From positions 32,063,001 through 32,127,000 of the forward strand of contig NC_091013.1 in assembly GCF_041296385.1 (NCBI RefSeq): 64,000 bases of DNA. Reading direction: 5' to 3'. A program made the position numbers and the translations under genes. The stretch's first letter is position 1. The number at the start of each line of letters is the position of its first letter. This DNA comes from Aphelocoma coerulescens (lineage: Eukaryota; Chordata; Aves; Passeriformes; Corvidae). Below the pieces are notes generated by a model. That model saw only the letters and a list, made by a program, of their open reading frames with translations. It was not told where the DNA came from and searched no databases. Shown one piece after another: positions 28,501 to 43,500 of the stretch.

Positions 28501-31500
28501 AAATCAGTTGTTTTTTAGCTTCCAGATTTCACAGGCTTTTAACAAACAGAGAAAGTTCTTTGACACTAGACTTGACAAAACGTTGGTGCCAGCGTAACAT
28601 ACTAAATGGACCAAGTGCCCCATTTTATGTTAGGAATCTAACTTAAGATTCCATACAACAAAACCATGCCTTTTCCAAACAGTTGTCAAAACCACATATA
28701 CAAGTAGTAGAGTTTATCCAACCATGTCACCAAGTGTGACTGGAATGAATCTAAGACTGTAACGAACTTTTGGCGGCATTGTGCAGTCTAGCATGATATG
28801 TGAACAAAACCTGAGGCAGATCTGGACAAAATGTCAATCTACTGTCAACAATTTCTCACGTTCTGCAAACTCCAAGTGAAATGAAGTTTGCTTTTGCAAC
28901 ATTTCTTTAAAATTCCAACAATCTCCAACTCTCACACATTAGAAGTGTATCAAATGTACTGTGTAAATAGTTGGATGTACGTTATAGGCAACTTACAGGT
29001 CCTTTCAGCAGCTGTAAATGTACGTAAAATGTAGGAAAAATAGCGATCTGAGTAAATTCTCTAGTTGCTAAAATTCTTCACTATTTTTTTGTATAAGAGA
29101 TTAGAGTTCTTGAAGAAAACAGACCATTTTGCTAAACTTACCTCATGTTACTTGAAGTAACTCCCATGGTTTTAAGGACATTTCTATCTATTGCATATCT
29201 AGTAGATGCATGTATTTAATCTATAGCTCAGGAAAACTTCCAACAGCTATATTGTTAAAAATATCATTTCTCCATTCTCTTACTATGCTAGTCCTCCCCT
29301 AAGTTTTACAGCAGTCAAGCCTTACAAGGGAGTAAATCAGTTTACACTGCAGTATGGCACATTCATGATACACTTTGGCTTTCTAAATGCCCCCTTTTTA
29401 TTTGTCTTCTTGTTCGTAGTTCATGCAGTTAGAAGTATAACTGCAGGCAGTGCAGTCTAGATTCAAAGAGAGGTATATCAAGACAGGTTTAGCCTGGCTG
29501 TATTCTCCAGATTTTTACCCATTCTGACATCATCCTGTCCTTAAAGTAAAGCATGTCCCTTACGTTACTTAGACTAACATAAGGTCTCTACACCTGCAAG
29601 AAGGTCTCAACATGCGAACATTGCCAAGCAATTGCTTTCAAGCCAGCTCATGCTTTCATAGAATATTCTGCCAAATACTAGAGCTCACAAACAAGAAAAC
29701 ATTACAAAAATCCCCTAAACAAAACACTTCAAAGGAAATGCAAAATGAAATTGTTTATCAACACAAAACTGAAAGAAAGAACTTAAGAACACTGTCCTAC
29801 CCATGAGAAAATTTTGTCTGAGAATGGGACCTTGCTCAAATTGAGTGAAGCAAAAACCTGCATTCACCACAGAAAAATATGTTGATCAAGGATTAAAATA
29901 TTACTGTAACCAAGACCATAATTTCACACCTTACCAATCATTTCTATGAAACAGGGGTAGGATGTCAACTTCATCTAAAATAATTCCATATTTTAAAAAA
30001 TTTTTGATAAGTGGTTCTAGCTTATATTGTGGCAGTATCCTAAAATACTGAATACCCAAGTGCTCCATTATCAAAAGTTACCTCTATCAAAAAGTTTAGT
30101 TGTGAAGAGCTTAAACTTTACTTTTGATAAATCAGAGTTGAATTAACAAAGATGAAGGCAATGTATTGAGATCTGTGAAGATCCACATTCTCCCACAAAG
30201 CAGGTGTAAGAACTGAATATAAACTGCCCTGCAAAAGTATTCTTCAGCCTTCACCCCAGGTGACCATCTGTAAGACCTCTAATATGCAGACCTGTCTTAA
30301 ACACAGAAAGTCATACAGATAATGACTGCTCTGTCAAAATAGCCTCAGACTGAGCAACCAAATCCCAAAGCTGTGGAGGGTAACAATGATTACTGTTTGT
30401 AGGTTAGAACACCTCAGTTATTCCCATTTAACAACAGGGGAGAGTAATAGTTTAAAAGAGAGAATACAAGGAACAGAATGCTGGTAAACAAAAAAAGTCA
30501 ACTAATTGTGGAGCTGGCTTTAGGCAGGAGGTTTTTTTCTTGTGTTCTTTAAAGCCCTGAATCTCCAATACCCAAGATGTTGCAGAATTTGTTCCAGAAA
30601 AAGACTGGTATTGCTTCAGAGACACAAGAGAGAGGCTTACACATTAAATAACCAAATGAGTATTCCACACTTAGTCCAAGCAGTCCCCTGGCACACTGAT
30701 ACGGGAGAACCTGCCTCAGCTCTATCCCATTCCCAGAGGCTTAATGTATACAGAGAACATTTGGGATCTCTTCAAGTGAGCTGAAGATTTGCATATCCTT
30801 TTGCATATCCTGACACACAGCATACATTTCTTTTGATAAATGTGAGATTACCTGGACTACCTTCAAAGTGACAGAATATGGCAGTGTTTGCTTTATACTA
30901 AAACAGCATTAAAAAAAACTCCAACTGTTATAAACCAGAAGCAGAAGGCCACTGTAATCTCATCTCCAGGTGGAACACAGGAAGTGTGTCTACAGCACGT
31001 ATTTATCAACTTAATACTGGTTTTGATTTTCTGAGATCCTTAGATAAAGCAACTTCTATTAAATATTATTCCAGCTTAAGTTGGCATGTTTTTGAAACAT
31101 CTGATTAAACCCACACACTCTTAGCAGACCAAAAATGTCACGGGAAGAATGGCTTGATGTACAACTGAAAATAAATATTAAAACTTTCTTTAGCCTAGGC
31201 ATGACACATAGTGATAGCTCAGCATAAACATGAACTTGCAACAAGTTTGCTTTATTAAATACTACATGCTACCTATTAACAAAACACCCTTTGGGTACAG
31301 TACTTTTTCAGAAACAAAACATGCATTTTATGCCTTTTCTAAAATCCATTAATAACAAAGACAGAAAAGCCAGAATTTGAATGTGAAAATCCTGTCTGTT
31401 TTAAAAGGCAAAAAACTCAAAAGCTTAAATCTGAATTATTTGACTTCCAAAGGTGCTTGGCACCCGCAGCTTGTTCCCACCACAAGGCTGAGTTACTCAG

Positions 31501-34500
31501 CATTTCTCAGAGCTGGTTCACAGATGTCAAACTAAACTTTGGGACTCCATATCTAAACCTTTTCTAAAACTGCTTTTGGCAACGTATTTAAGTTTTAATA
31601 AATCAGAAGAGGATTTCTGCCTGAGACTACAACCTTAGTGACAACAGATAAATTAATGATATACTGCTACAAAAAACCCCCACCCAAACCAAAAAAGGAA
31701 CACACAGTGAATCAAGATCTAACACACAGGTTCCTTATTTTAATTGACCAAAGGCAGCAATCCCTCCAGTGCAGTTTTGCAGGTATTGTACAGAGCCATT
31801 CCCAAGTACGAGATTTGTGCTACAGTGTACTAGATCTATACTATTTCTTCAGTGATTTCAGTTTTGACAATAACAGCTTAGATAAAAAGCTGAAATACAA
31901 TGAAGAATGACTCGAAGTATTTATGATACTGTCTTGGATCTACTTATAGCAAGGGGAAAAAATCATCTTTGGAAATCCACAAAACAAAGAAGCATGTATA
32001 GCGTTCCTCAGAGCATAAGCATGCAAACTTTAGATAACCTTTAAAAGATATCTTAGAGAACATCAAATTTATTCATAGTAGAAAAAGGTGCATAAAATAC
32101 ATTCTCAATATCCAAGTCTGGAATTAATATGAACTGAAAACTTTTACAATTTTTAAAAGAAAATAGCTTAAACTCAAACCAATAGCTAAGTTTACAATAA
32201 CTCTGACAAAAAGCACACTGATCTACAAGTTCGAATTTGTACTGCACTCACTGAAATAATTTATTAACTATAACCTAATTTTCTTACAACAGAGATGCAG
32301 TAGAGTAGGGTTTACCACTAGGTATTTTGCTATTCAGTTTAGAAACCCAATATTCTCTTACCTAGGACCAGTTACTGACATTAGGAAGAAAAACAACAAA
32401 ACCACACAATATTAAAAAACTAAAGGAAATTCTGAAGCAAAAAGGAAGAGGGGGCAGAGTGACTTATTCTGTCTGTTACCAGAAGTAAAGCCACAATTTT
32501 GTTAGGCTGAGTACAAATAACTTCTGTAAAACGAGGCATTTTCATACATCTTTGTTATTTAGTGACATTTACATTGGGGTTTTTTGTATAGAGGTTATTT
32601 CTGGAAAGCTACTCTGCAAACAATGTACAGTTATGGCTTCTCTTCTTTCAGAAAGACACAAGTATATACCATGTCAATACACAGGAGCTTCCTTGCACAA
32701 CTCTGTAGTCAACACATTGGAAAGAGTGTTGTACAACAGAAAAGGGTACTATATTTTTATTAATTATCTGTGGCTTGTCTGTAAATGAAACAGCCTTTCT
32801 TGCAGCAGCAGTACTGGCTGAGGATGGGGGAAGCAATGCTGTGCTGAGGCACACCTGGGCTGTTTTCATTCTTCCAGGCTGAACTGATAACAAAGTATTT
32901 GAAATGACTTCACTGCAGTTTATGTTGGTCAAAGTATCAATCATACAAAGAGGCTCTATGAACACCAACTCCAGAACCAATTTTGACTGTTGGGAAGAAG
33001 AGGGACTGGAGCTACCTATACAAAATAATTAGGTAATGGTAAGACGAGTTAACACTGATGTAATTCTCAGAGGAACTGATTACAAACAGGTACATTGATG
33101 AAATGTTTAATTTCCTTCCTCCTCCCTTTTGTTTAATGGAAACAGAAACCAGCTGCAAGGTAGAGAGCATGGAGCTAGGTTCCTGGAGGCTATTTGTTCT
33201 CCTTGAGGCTGTATTTTCACAACTCAACATTACTGTTCTAATGGAGATCCACCGTCAGTTTCTTTGCCACCAAAGCAACAGTAAAACTGATATGCTAGGG
33301 TACGTGCTCCCTGACGTGGGTTACATTCAAGCAGAAAGGTAATCTCACCTCAGGACATCACGTTCCAGACTTAAAACTGCCCACTCTGCAGAGCAGCTGT
33401 ACAAGTACCTAAAAAGCACAAGTACCTACATAATCAAAACCACGGCAGTTGACAGGTTGCTACATGCTGCTTAAGACTGAGTACAGCATCTCTCTGTAGG
33501 TCAATCACACTTACAATCTATTAAGGCAATCTATGTATACAACCTTCTCCATCAGTTTTAAATGCTGTTCCTATTTTTTTTCTGGGGTTTTGCTTGTTGT
33601 TTGGTTTTTGTGGTGGGTGGGGAGTTTTTTTGTTTGGTTGGTTTTTATTTTGGGGCTTTGTTTGTTTGTTTGTTTTTTGGTGGGTTTTTTTGTTGTTTTT
33701 TTTGGGTTTTTTTTGTTTGTTTGTTTGCTTGGTTGGTTTTTAAAAATTTGTATAACTAAGCAGATCAAAAGACTTTTCAACTTTTTCAACTTACTGTTCA
33801 TGGAAGTCCAGCATTGGTGGCTCAAACCGGAGAGGTCGGCAATTTCCCCGATACAGGGATACACTGCAAGAAAAATTGAAATGCTGTAAAAGATACTATT
33901 AAATGACATATTTTTGCTCCCTTCCCATCTCAAACAGTGCTTTCTTAGCAAAATATTCATTAATACTAGCAAAGCAACTAATTCAAAAGAAGAACCAACA
34001 AAACAAACTTGTCTAGTCAGAATACCGTAATTTTATAACATGTTTATGTGGTGTCTCCAAGAAAGATTATGCAAGAGCACATATCTTGAAAATGGACATA
34101 ATTGAAGTGTAAACCTCTCGTTTATATAATGATGGCTGAGTGAAGCAACACACTAAACAGGTTTACATCATCTTTCATTGCAATATCCAAACATTGCTAT
34201 GAAAGACGTTTTGGATATTGTCCAATGTGTAACAGTATTTTACATACACATCCCTGAGTTTCTCCAGTTACTTCTGTACTAGTACATAAACAATCTTGGA
34301 CCCATTTGATGGTACTGAGGCCACGTGAGAAAACAGCCAATACTGTTCAAAACTCGCAGTATCCAGGAGACAGTGACTCTGCTCTGGAAACATTCCTTAG
34401 CTTTGCCTATACTAACCCCCCACTGGCATCTCTTTAGGAGAATTCTAGTAGATGAAGACCAAAACTTAAATAGCACTCACACAACCTAACAGTGAAGTCA

Positions 34501-37500
34501 ACAAAGTATCTGGAAGCATTCTCTATTACGGCTTATTTTATCAGTATAGTTACACAGAGCACAATAGTTAACCCACAACAAAACTTGTAAGTAAAAAATA
34601 CAAAGCAGTTTCATTGACTGAAACATTTTTTATTATTCAGAATGATGTGACTGTGACCATAGCTAAGCATCTTTGTAACTGAAACACTTTATTTTGAGCC
34701 AAGTAAAAATCCTATTCACACAAAAAACAAAACAGGGAGACAACAACATTAAAAAAATAAACAGGGAAGGCTAAAGAATAGAAGATGATCAATGGCTCCT
34801 GAATGGCAAGACCAACAGCCTCTTTTTTTTTCTTCAAATACTTTTTCTTCTGATATTAAAACAGCATTCTTGTTTTAGATCATTGTTTTCTGACTTTGTA
34901 TCAATCCTAGATGCCCAAAGACAGAGCTGGAACCACTTGTCCTGGGTAAGGAAAGCGACTCCACATACCCAGTTCTCTACCCAGAACTACACGGTTCTGC
35001 CTCAACAAGAAGGAGCAGCTAGGAAACGGGACAGGCACATGTGGCTTGTCTTATGAAAGCTGGGGCCTTGAACTAAGATCAATCCAATTCCATCCAGTGC
35101 AATTGCAGGAAAACTAATTATTGATAAAATTCAGATGTCTTTCCATACCCCAGAACCACTTCAACAAGGAAGCTATTTACAGGAGTAAAAGTTTAAGAAT
35201 AGGTTAGGAAATCTTAATTGTATCCTTTAATCAAAATCAAATCAAAAGCTTTTTAAATAAAATTACAATGTCTCAAAGACTCACTCTAAAATTCCACAAC
35301 TGAAACTTCACACTTCAAGTATAATACACAGCATGCTAATCAATTTCCAGCTCTCTATGTTTGGATGCCAAAACATCTTCAATGCTACAGAGCCTAGTCA
35401 CTAAAAAAAACTTTGTCCACATAAAAGTAATAAAACACTATCAGGACAGGAGTGGGCTTAGTACGTCCAGTCAGCCTTAATATATGCTTAAATATGTGTG
35501 TGTCTGTTTGTACATATGCCATGTGTGTGCAGATCACAGTACAACAGAAGTGAAGATATAAGAAGATGCCAAGAGGAAAAACTGTATTCAGATCTTAAAA
35601 AAAATCCTAAAATTCTTGCTACTCTTAAGTGCAGCTGTGACACATTACAGTTGTCAAATAAGAGAGTGCTTAGGTACACCTTCCCAGTTAAAGTCAAACC
35701 TCAAACCATAGAACAAATGCTCAACAATATGAAGTTTACAGAGACACTGGACACAGGAGAATACAACTGGAAAACTATACTAGCAGTTATGTTTCTTAAG
35801 GATAAAACAAGTGAATCGTATGTCTTATGAGTTTAATTTTAAAAACCATTTAGAGTGCATTTCTAAATTAAAAAGGTCAAAAAGCTCTTGTACCTCCATT
35901 GTCAAGGTAATGCTAAACAAAAACCACTCAAAGTGATCTTAAAAATAATTCTGTCAATTTCTTCCAAAATTAAAATCCTGAACAGTCAGACTGCACCTCT
36001 TTTGTATTGGTAATTACTGGTAGAACGACATATCAATTCTTTTTATAGAAAAATGTTAAAAATATTTACAATCTTTACAAAAGTATATTAAAAAAATCTT
36101 TATTTCAAATGCATTGAAAATACTGTCAAGAGTAACTTGGCCTAACTTGAACAATCAGGACATACTCAATTCTCCACGTACGTGTAAAGTTTAGGCAACA
36201 TTTTCTCATGCCACAGAGCTATATTATCCTGGAAAGTCAGCTGGACAACAAAAAAATTTAAAATGGCTAAACTTTGGTAAAGGCAGTGACATCATAATGA
36301 ATGCCAACTATGATAACAAAAGTAACAACTATAATAAGATTCAAACGGGAACAAGCACAAACTTTGCCTACTAAAGGGCCCAATATGAGTCAACTTGCAG
36401 CAGACTAGGAAATGATTATAATGTCTGCTCTGCTGGGCATTTGCTCACCGAATGCTGGATACACCCATGGGTAGGGCAACTTTACAGCATAACAACATGA
36501 AGTTAATTACTATTGTATGCATGTAGAAATATGGCTCCCGGTCTTATATCATAATTTAAACATTTTTCATTCCCTACCCCTCCAAGTTTTCTAACTTTTA
36601 AAGACAAGAACAACACAAAAAAGAAAAGTTGCATCTGGAAGAAAGGACTGCTAATACCTGCCAACAAGCATCAGCAGACTAAGAACTGGCCAGGCGTCAC
36701 CTGAACCCATGATTTAAATACCTTTTTCCTTCTGCAAGAATTTTGATTTTAAAAATGAGACTTGAGAGTGAACTACACACAGTCCCTCAGCAGGATCATT
36801 ATCCTCCCTGTTCCATCCACGCTATATTTGAGTGGGCATTTACCTCAACTACTGACTTAAGGTTCTGCTGCTACCCAGAAGTAACCTACTACCAGATGCA
36901 ATTTACTGATGTGCAACTTCATGTCTCAATACTGTTAGTCACAAATGCTGTCATAAACACGGTCAAAATAGCAATGCCTGCAAACACTGTAGCTGATATG
37001 AGTATCCATCTGTGCTGAGCCACAATATTCTTCTGTCTTAAGGACATTCTTCAGCACTTCCATAATGCTTTGCTGAGTACTAGGCACCCAATTTTAGATA
37101 ATCAATGCACATCTTTGCACTTGGAGATGAAGAAAATGCTTGTCACATACAGTATTTAAAGACTTCTGCAAAGCTGGGCAGCAACTGTGTCTCTGTATCC
37201 TCACCTTACCTTTCTAGCTGTTCTGGGATTTCTGGAGGAGTTATGTGCTCTGTGGAATCTTATCTGTAACATCATTAATTACTACTGTAGAAAATTTAAA
37301 TCTAAGCATACTCCACATTTATTTTTCCCACATTAGTTTAGCTGTTGTTTAAAGGGTTTTATTTCCTCTCTTGTGCCATAAATTGTAGAGAAATAAAGAC
37401 AGCAGCATTAAGCTGTGAAACAGCAAGTGATCTCATGATTTTTTTTAGCAACATGAACTCTTAGAAAGCTGCTACTTTATTTCCATTTCAAATTAAAGCA

Positions 37501-40500
37501 TATCTAAAAATAACTATGTGAACCTTTAAAATGACAAATTGGCAAATACTTCACAGTGGGTACTTTTTGTGCCAGAATCCTCGAAAGAGCCACTGCAGAC
37601 TTTTTACCAAAAATGTTCTGTAAGTAACCTGAGTGCATCCACAACTTTTCAATATTTAAAAATAAGGCTGAGTTGCATATATCAGAAAAGATATTTTAAT
37701 TTTTAAAACTAAAATTTTTTTAGAAATATGGGTATTAATCACAGGTTCAGTGAGAAAGTGAACTCCCACTGAACAATGGAACCACTCCAGTATCTGGCAG
37801 TACCTGTTGCTATAAAGGCTGATGAATAAAAATACGAGCAACAATTTTTTTTAATAGGCTACCCAGATAGTAGCTGGCTCAGATATGTCAACATTAACCC
37901 TGTATCAGGGAAACACACTCATACCAGACAAAGTTCAAAGCTAACAATTCCCAAAGGGGAGTGTCTGGGGAAAGAAACAGGGAGAAGCTTGAATAGATGC
38001 ACTGTAACTTGACCATGGGCATGAACAAAACAAATTAAATTGCTAGTTCATTTCCCTCCTTCCAATTAGTGCTAAAAAGTAGATCAGAGAACTGAATAAA
38101 CTGTCTAAATAGGGAAAAAATATTGGCAAGCTATACCAAGAAGATATTATAATCTCTAATAAGGACAAGCAAAGACAAGTCATCTAGAGAAATTAAATAT
38201 TGTTTTTAGCAATGCCATTAAAAAAAAAATCACATAGAAAAAAAGGAAAGAGTCCTGCAAAACCAATAACAGCAGCAAGAGAGAAAAACAGAAGGCAAAT
38301 TTGGTATTTACTATGTAACACGGTATCAGAGAGCTTGTGATGCAGACCTTCATCACACTGTGTGTGAACTTCAAATAGGCCAGCGTTCCTAAGTGGAATG
38401 GACTATTTGTTTTCAGATATCTAAAACAGTGTTTTAATAGAACACACTCCAGAACACTTAAGTTTCCAATAAAGAAAGCAATCTTCTTAGCTGAGAAATT
38501 AAAATAAAAAATCCTGTAGGCAATCTAGTCAATGGCCTCAATCTCAAGAACCACCAAATTCAGTTGTTTTCTGGGAAACAAAAATATTGCACCTAATGTG
38601 TGGATGCCAATATAGGCACTTCCTTTCTGCCATTGAGACTCGATGATTTAAATAAGATACTATTCCATTTAAAAAATATCAATAAAGTATGGCTCTATCC
38701 AAGACATGGAAATACACTAATCATTGTTATCTTTAGTTCAATTGTCATTCCTAAAAATTCACGTTCTCACACTTGCAATCTGACTGACATACTGCAGCAC
38801 ATAGTGAGTTTGCATTCCTGACCACAGCTGGAGATTTCATAGGTTTTTCAAAACTTGCAAAAAGAAGGATCTTAAGCCTGCAATTAAGCAACTATACAGA
38901 CAGAAAAACAGGAACTCATCAGAAATGGAAAATTCTTTTCCTAGATTTCCTGAAAAGGAATAGAAAACAGGTTGTGGAAAAAACATAGCTGTATTTACTG
39001 AAAATGCACTATGAGTTTGTTGAATGCTACTGTACAAGAAATAAGCTTCATTGTTACTGTTCAATGCACTCATTAAATAAACAAGAGTATCTGATGATTC
39101 TCTAGAGAAAAATCAGGGACCAGAGTAAAAAAAGGCCACTTATTTTCATTCTCAGATATCATACATGGCAAGCTCTTCAGTAACAGATTATGTCTTCAGG
39201 ACAGGAGAGGACAAGACAGGGTCATGGGTTTTTTAGTCTAGAGAAAAGGAGGCTCAGAGGTGACCTCACAGCTCTCTACAACCACCTGAAAGGAGAATGC
39301 AGCCATGTAAGGGATGAGACTCTTCTCCCAGGCAACCAGAGACAGAACAAGAGTAAATGGCCTCAAGCTGTGCCAGGGGACATTCAAGTTGGATATTTGG
39401 AAAAAAAATCATCATGTGGTTAAGCATTGGAACAGCCTCCCTAGGGAAGAGGTGACATCATGATCACAAAACAAGTAGATGTAGAAATTTATGATATAGC
39501 TTAGCGGGCATGGTGGCACTTGGCCGAAGGTTGGACTTGGTGATCTTGGAGGTCTTTTCCAACCTTAATGATTCTATGACGGGAAAAAGGAATGTGGGGA
39601 AGAATCTATCAAAAAAAACATCAAACTTTTCTTCAAAAGGACACCAACAACTTTTGAAGCAGGCAAACAAACCCACTTTCTCCTCAATGAAAGAAACTAC
39701 AGTAAAATGATTTTTAAAGAAATCTACAAGCAGAGTTCTGAGTTTAATTATACAGAATTGCTCTGTGATATACATTACAAAAGGAATTAAAGAATTCTTC
39801 AGTTTTTTATTCCACATGTGAAGCTTCTTCCTCATGAAGGGCCATGAAGATGATCAGAGGGACAAAGCACCTCTCCTACAAAGGCTGGGAGAGGGGCTGC
39901 TCAGCCTGAAGGAGAAGGCTCTGAGGTAACACTAGAGCACCTTCCAGTACCTAATATGGATTACAAGAGAGGTGAAGAGGGACTTTTCACAAGGTCATTT
40001 AGTGATAGAGGAATAAAGGGCTTTAAACTGAAAGAGGGCAGGTTTAGATGAGATATTAGGAAGGAATTCCTTATTGATAGGATAGTGAGGGACAGGAACC
40101 TTGCCCATGGCAGAAGGATGGAACTAGCTATCTTTAAGGTCCCTTCCAACCCAAACCATTCTATGATTTAGCTGTTCAGTATTAAAAACTACCTCACATT
40201 TTAGTTTCATTTCCTCTGTATGAGAAAAATAATTGAAAAAAAAAATCACATGGTTTGTATTTGATCTTTTTTACACTAAACCTTTATTATTCTTATGAAA
40301 AGTATCACAAACCTTACAATTAAACTTTATTAAACTTTAAGAAAGATGCTTACCTTTTCTGTTGATATGAACTGAGGCCTAAAGTTGTCTCAGTCTGTAA
40401 AAGAAAAAAAAATTAAATTTAAGACACCAACAGCATTTTATCTCCAGCAGGCAAAAAACCCCAACCTAACAACCTGGCAACTGCAACAATTTAGTAAATC

Positions 40501-43500
40501 AGAGCTTGAAAGACAAAAGAAGTTCTGAACTGGAGCAGAAAACGTAAATTGGTTTTTTTTTCCAATTAAAGAAATTAAGTTTAGCCCTGGACAAGAACTG
40601 CGGTCAGTTCCAGTGGTAGGAATACCCAGAAACTATAAAACAAGCAGCAACTTAACCTAAAAACTGAGAGAAGGAAAAAGTCCAGGAAATAAAAACACTG
40701 TATGAAACAAAAGAAAAACCTAGCATAGATGTAAGAAACAAACTACAAAGAAAAGCATATAGACCAAGAAACAGTTCAGCAATTATGTCATTGATGTAAT
40801 TTAACACCTAGAAAACAAAGAAGGCTATAATCTCCATCTGACTAGGAAACATCATCTCCTTCTCTGCTAATGATCTTCTAGCCTCTATAATTCATACACT
40901 TCCTTCAACTCTGCTGGACATTACAGTTAATTACCTGAAAACAAGGAGGTTAGGTTGTCTAGGGATTTCCAATTAGTTTACTCTTGCCTAAGAAATACCA
41001 ACTGGTTTAGAAGCCTGCATATGGAATGCCCTTCTGATACAGCTCATGTTAAAACATAGCAGACTTGGAAAACTGTCTTCCCACAGGGTTTGGAGATCAA
41101 ACTGAGGATTTTAGTTGTCCTGTTAAAGACATGTCATGGCCAAGCTAAATATTTATCTCCTGAGTGTGGGAAGAAAGCTCAAAGGTCTGGTAAAGTCTAT
41201 AGTGCACCTTGGCTCATCAGACCCAGTTCAGCTCTAGCACAAGGATAGCACTTGTTTGCAATGGGAATGCAAACATGTATCTCATTTCAGAACAAAAAAT
41301 CAAGTCCCTTTGCTGGACACTTCACTGATTTCTAGTTCAGCTACAAATTACACTTTATTTCTTTGTTTTTTTCTAAGCCAAAATTATTTTTAAAATAGTT
41401 TCTTAAAAATGATCTTTACTTAAAATATAGATTTTATTATTAGAGGAACTTTATTTTTGCTATTTGGAGACACTTTTTGAAAATTTTATAATTACTCCTA
41501 TTAAATCACTGAGTCGACAAACATTAATGTTTGATTCATGTCAAGGATCAATTCTGGATTGTAAATCTAAGAGGTGTTCCAGATTCAGAATGAAGTTATT
41601 TGGTTTACTCACCCTCCAATTTGCAACAAACTTAAGAAAACTGGAAGGGTATTATTTACCATTGTAAAACAAAGCTAAACTATTTGTAACTTGAAAGGCA
41701 ACACAGAGCATCCATCAGATTTTTTTGGTTTAAAACCTCTGATACAGAGAGCTAGACTGCCTTGCTAAAGGGTTATTACAGGAAGGGGCTCACATGAAAT
41801 TACACTTTACAGTACAAAATAATCAGTGCAGTTTTTCCTCTGTGAAGAAAAGACTAAAAAACAAGCTAAGTTGTTTTATATTATGCTATTGTAATTTGAA
41901 AGTCAGCAAGCTTTCCTTTAAACTTTACTACATTTGTACTGTAATTAGGAGAACAGTAAATTTCTTATTCTTCATTAAAACACCATTATTTTAATGAACA
42001 GAAAAAAAAGCTTACACATCTTTCCAAGTCTTCCCAGCAAAGGTATACTACTCATATACTCATAAGCTTTTAGTTCAGCTTCTTAACTTCCAATGTCACA
42101 CTCCATTTTCTATTTCCAGTAAGATACAGGTAAATACTTACTACTCTGAAACAATTTACAACAGGTTGTAAGAGAAAGTCAATTAAAATGAAGAAGGAAG
42201 AAATTTAAAATCGTTTTAGTTAAGTGATGAATGCTTAAGGTACAAAATGTTTTCAATCTAAAAACTTTCTAGGAAGTACTGCCTAACAAGTTAATTAGCT
42301 CTGAAATCTAAAGAAATAAACAGAAAAAGACAGATCTCTTCCTTCCATACCTTGTATTTTCCTCAGACTGGAATGACAAAGGCAGATCTTCCGGTTTTAA
42401 ACTGCCACACATTATCTTCTCAATTCAACCATGAGAAAACTCATGGGTTGAGATAAGGACAGTAGGTATATGACTTCTGTGACAGCATGTGTCTGAGAAG
42501 GTTTAGATTGGGTATTAGGAAAAGGTTCTTCACCCAGACGGTGGTTTGGCACTGAAACAGGCATTTAAGAAGTGTTTGGACAACACTCTCAAGCACATGG
42601 TGTGAATCTTGGGGCTGTCCTGTGCCGGGCTAGTAGTTTGACTCGTTGATCCTTGTGGGTCCCTTACAACTCAGAATATTCTGTGATTATAATTCTGTGA
42701 TTTCTTTATTTTGCTTTATCTTAGTGTCTTTATCTTATCCCATGAGTTTTCTCTCTTTTACTCTTCAGATTTCCTTCCCCTATCCCATCCCCTGGGGGAA
42801 ACAGAGCAAGCAGCTGTTCGGGGCTAACCTTCCAGTTGGGGTTAAATGACAGCAACCAAACTTACTCTGTGAAATTAACAGATATATAAAGCCATATATA
42901 AAACCCTGTAATCCTTACCAATGTCCTTGAAAGCACATTAATCACTAGAATTAAATAAAATCTTTCTTTCACCAACAAAGGGTTTTTTTTCTTTCAAAAC
43001 ATAACTAAAGCACATAATTAAGTTACCAGCAGTTACCTGACAGTCAGATGATGGAGCTAACAGGTTCAGATCCTATGACAGGGCAACTAAAATAGCCATT
43101 ACCAGCACTGTCCCATCCTTGACAACTAGCTTTGGCTCTAACAAGACAGCATGTTCTATTAAGTTGTTAGTTATACGTACTCTAAAGTATCATAATTGGC
43201 TGTCAATACCCTAATATAAGACTCAGCCTAAGACCCCACCCAGGCCAACTTTTAGACAGAGGGCAGTGGAGATCAAATTTAACTCCAGAAAAATGCAGAA
43301 ACTAATGGAAATACACACAACTGACAAAAGTGCAACTACTACATTGCCATGGCTGTAGTTAACTGCTGGGAGTTGAATTATCTGACTGCACACCCAAGGT
43401 TTTCCCCGATGTTCTGAAATTACACATTTGCTATAAAAATATTAAGTCAAATATCTGTAGATCAGGTATAAAATTACAAATCACTCTGATAAGACTGGTA

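Larger units (their letters stand above)
33864..40353 (-). other. TMEM131 intron (6.5 kb)
   Basis: Plain AT-rich intron up to about 39190, then two CR1 copies in a row (39193-39579 and 39838-40168) just before the next exon. Confidence 0.7.

Noticed and set aside
33571..33972. 133-codon minus-strand frame and overlapping plus-strand frames of 118 and 65 codons
   Set aside because: They result from the stop-poor two-letter T/G tract. The real exon at 33795-33863 lies here in a defined frame with splice sites.
39464..39835. 123-codon minus-strand frame
   Set aside because: It starts antisense to the CR1 end and continues through unique sequence; no coding similarity.
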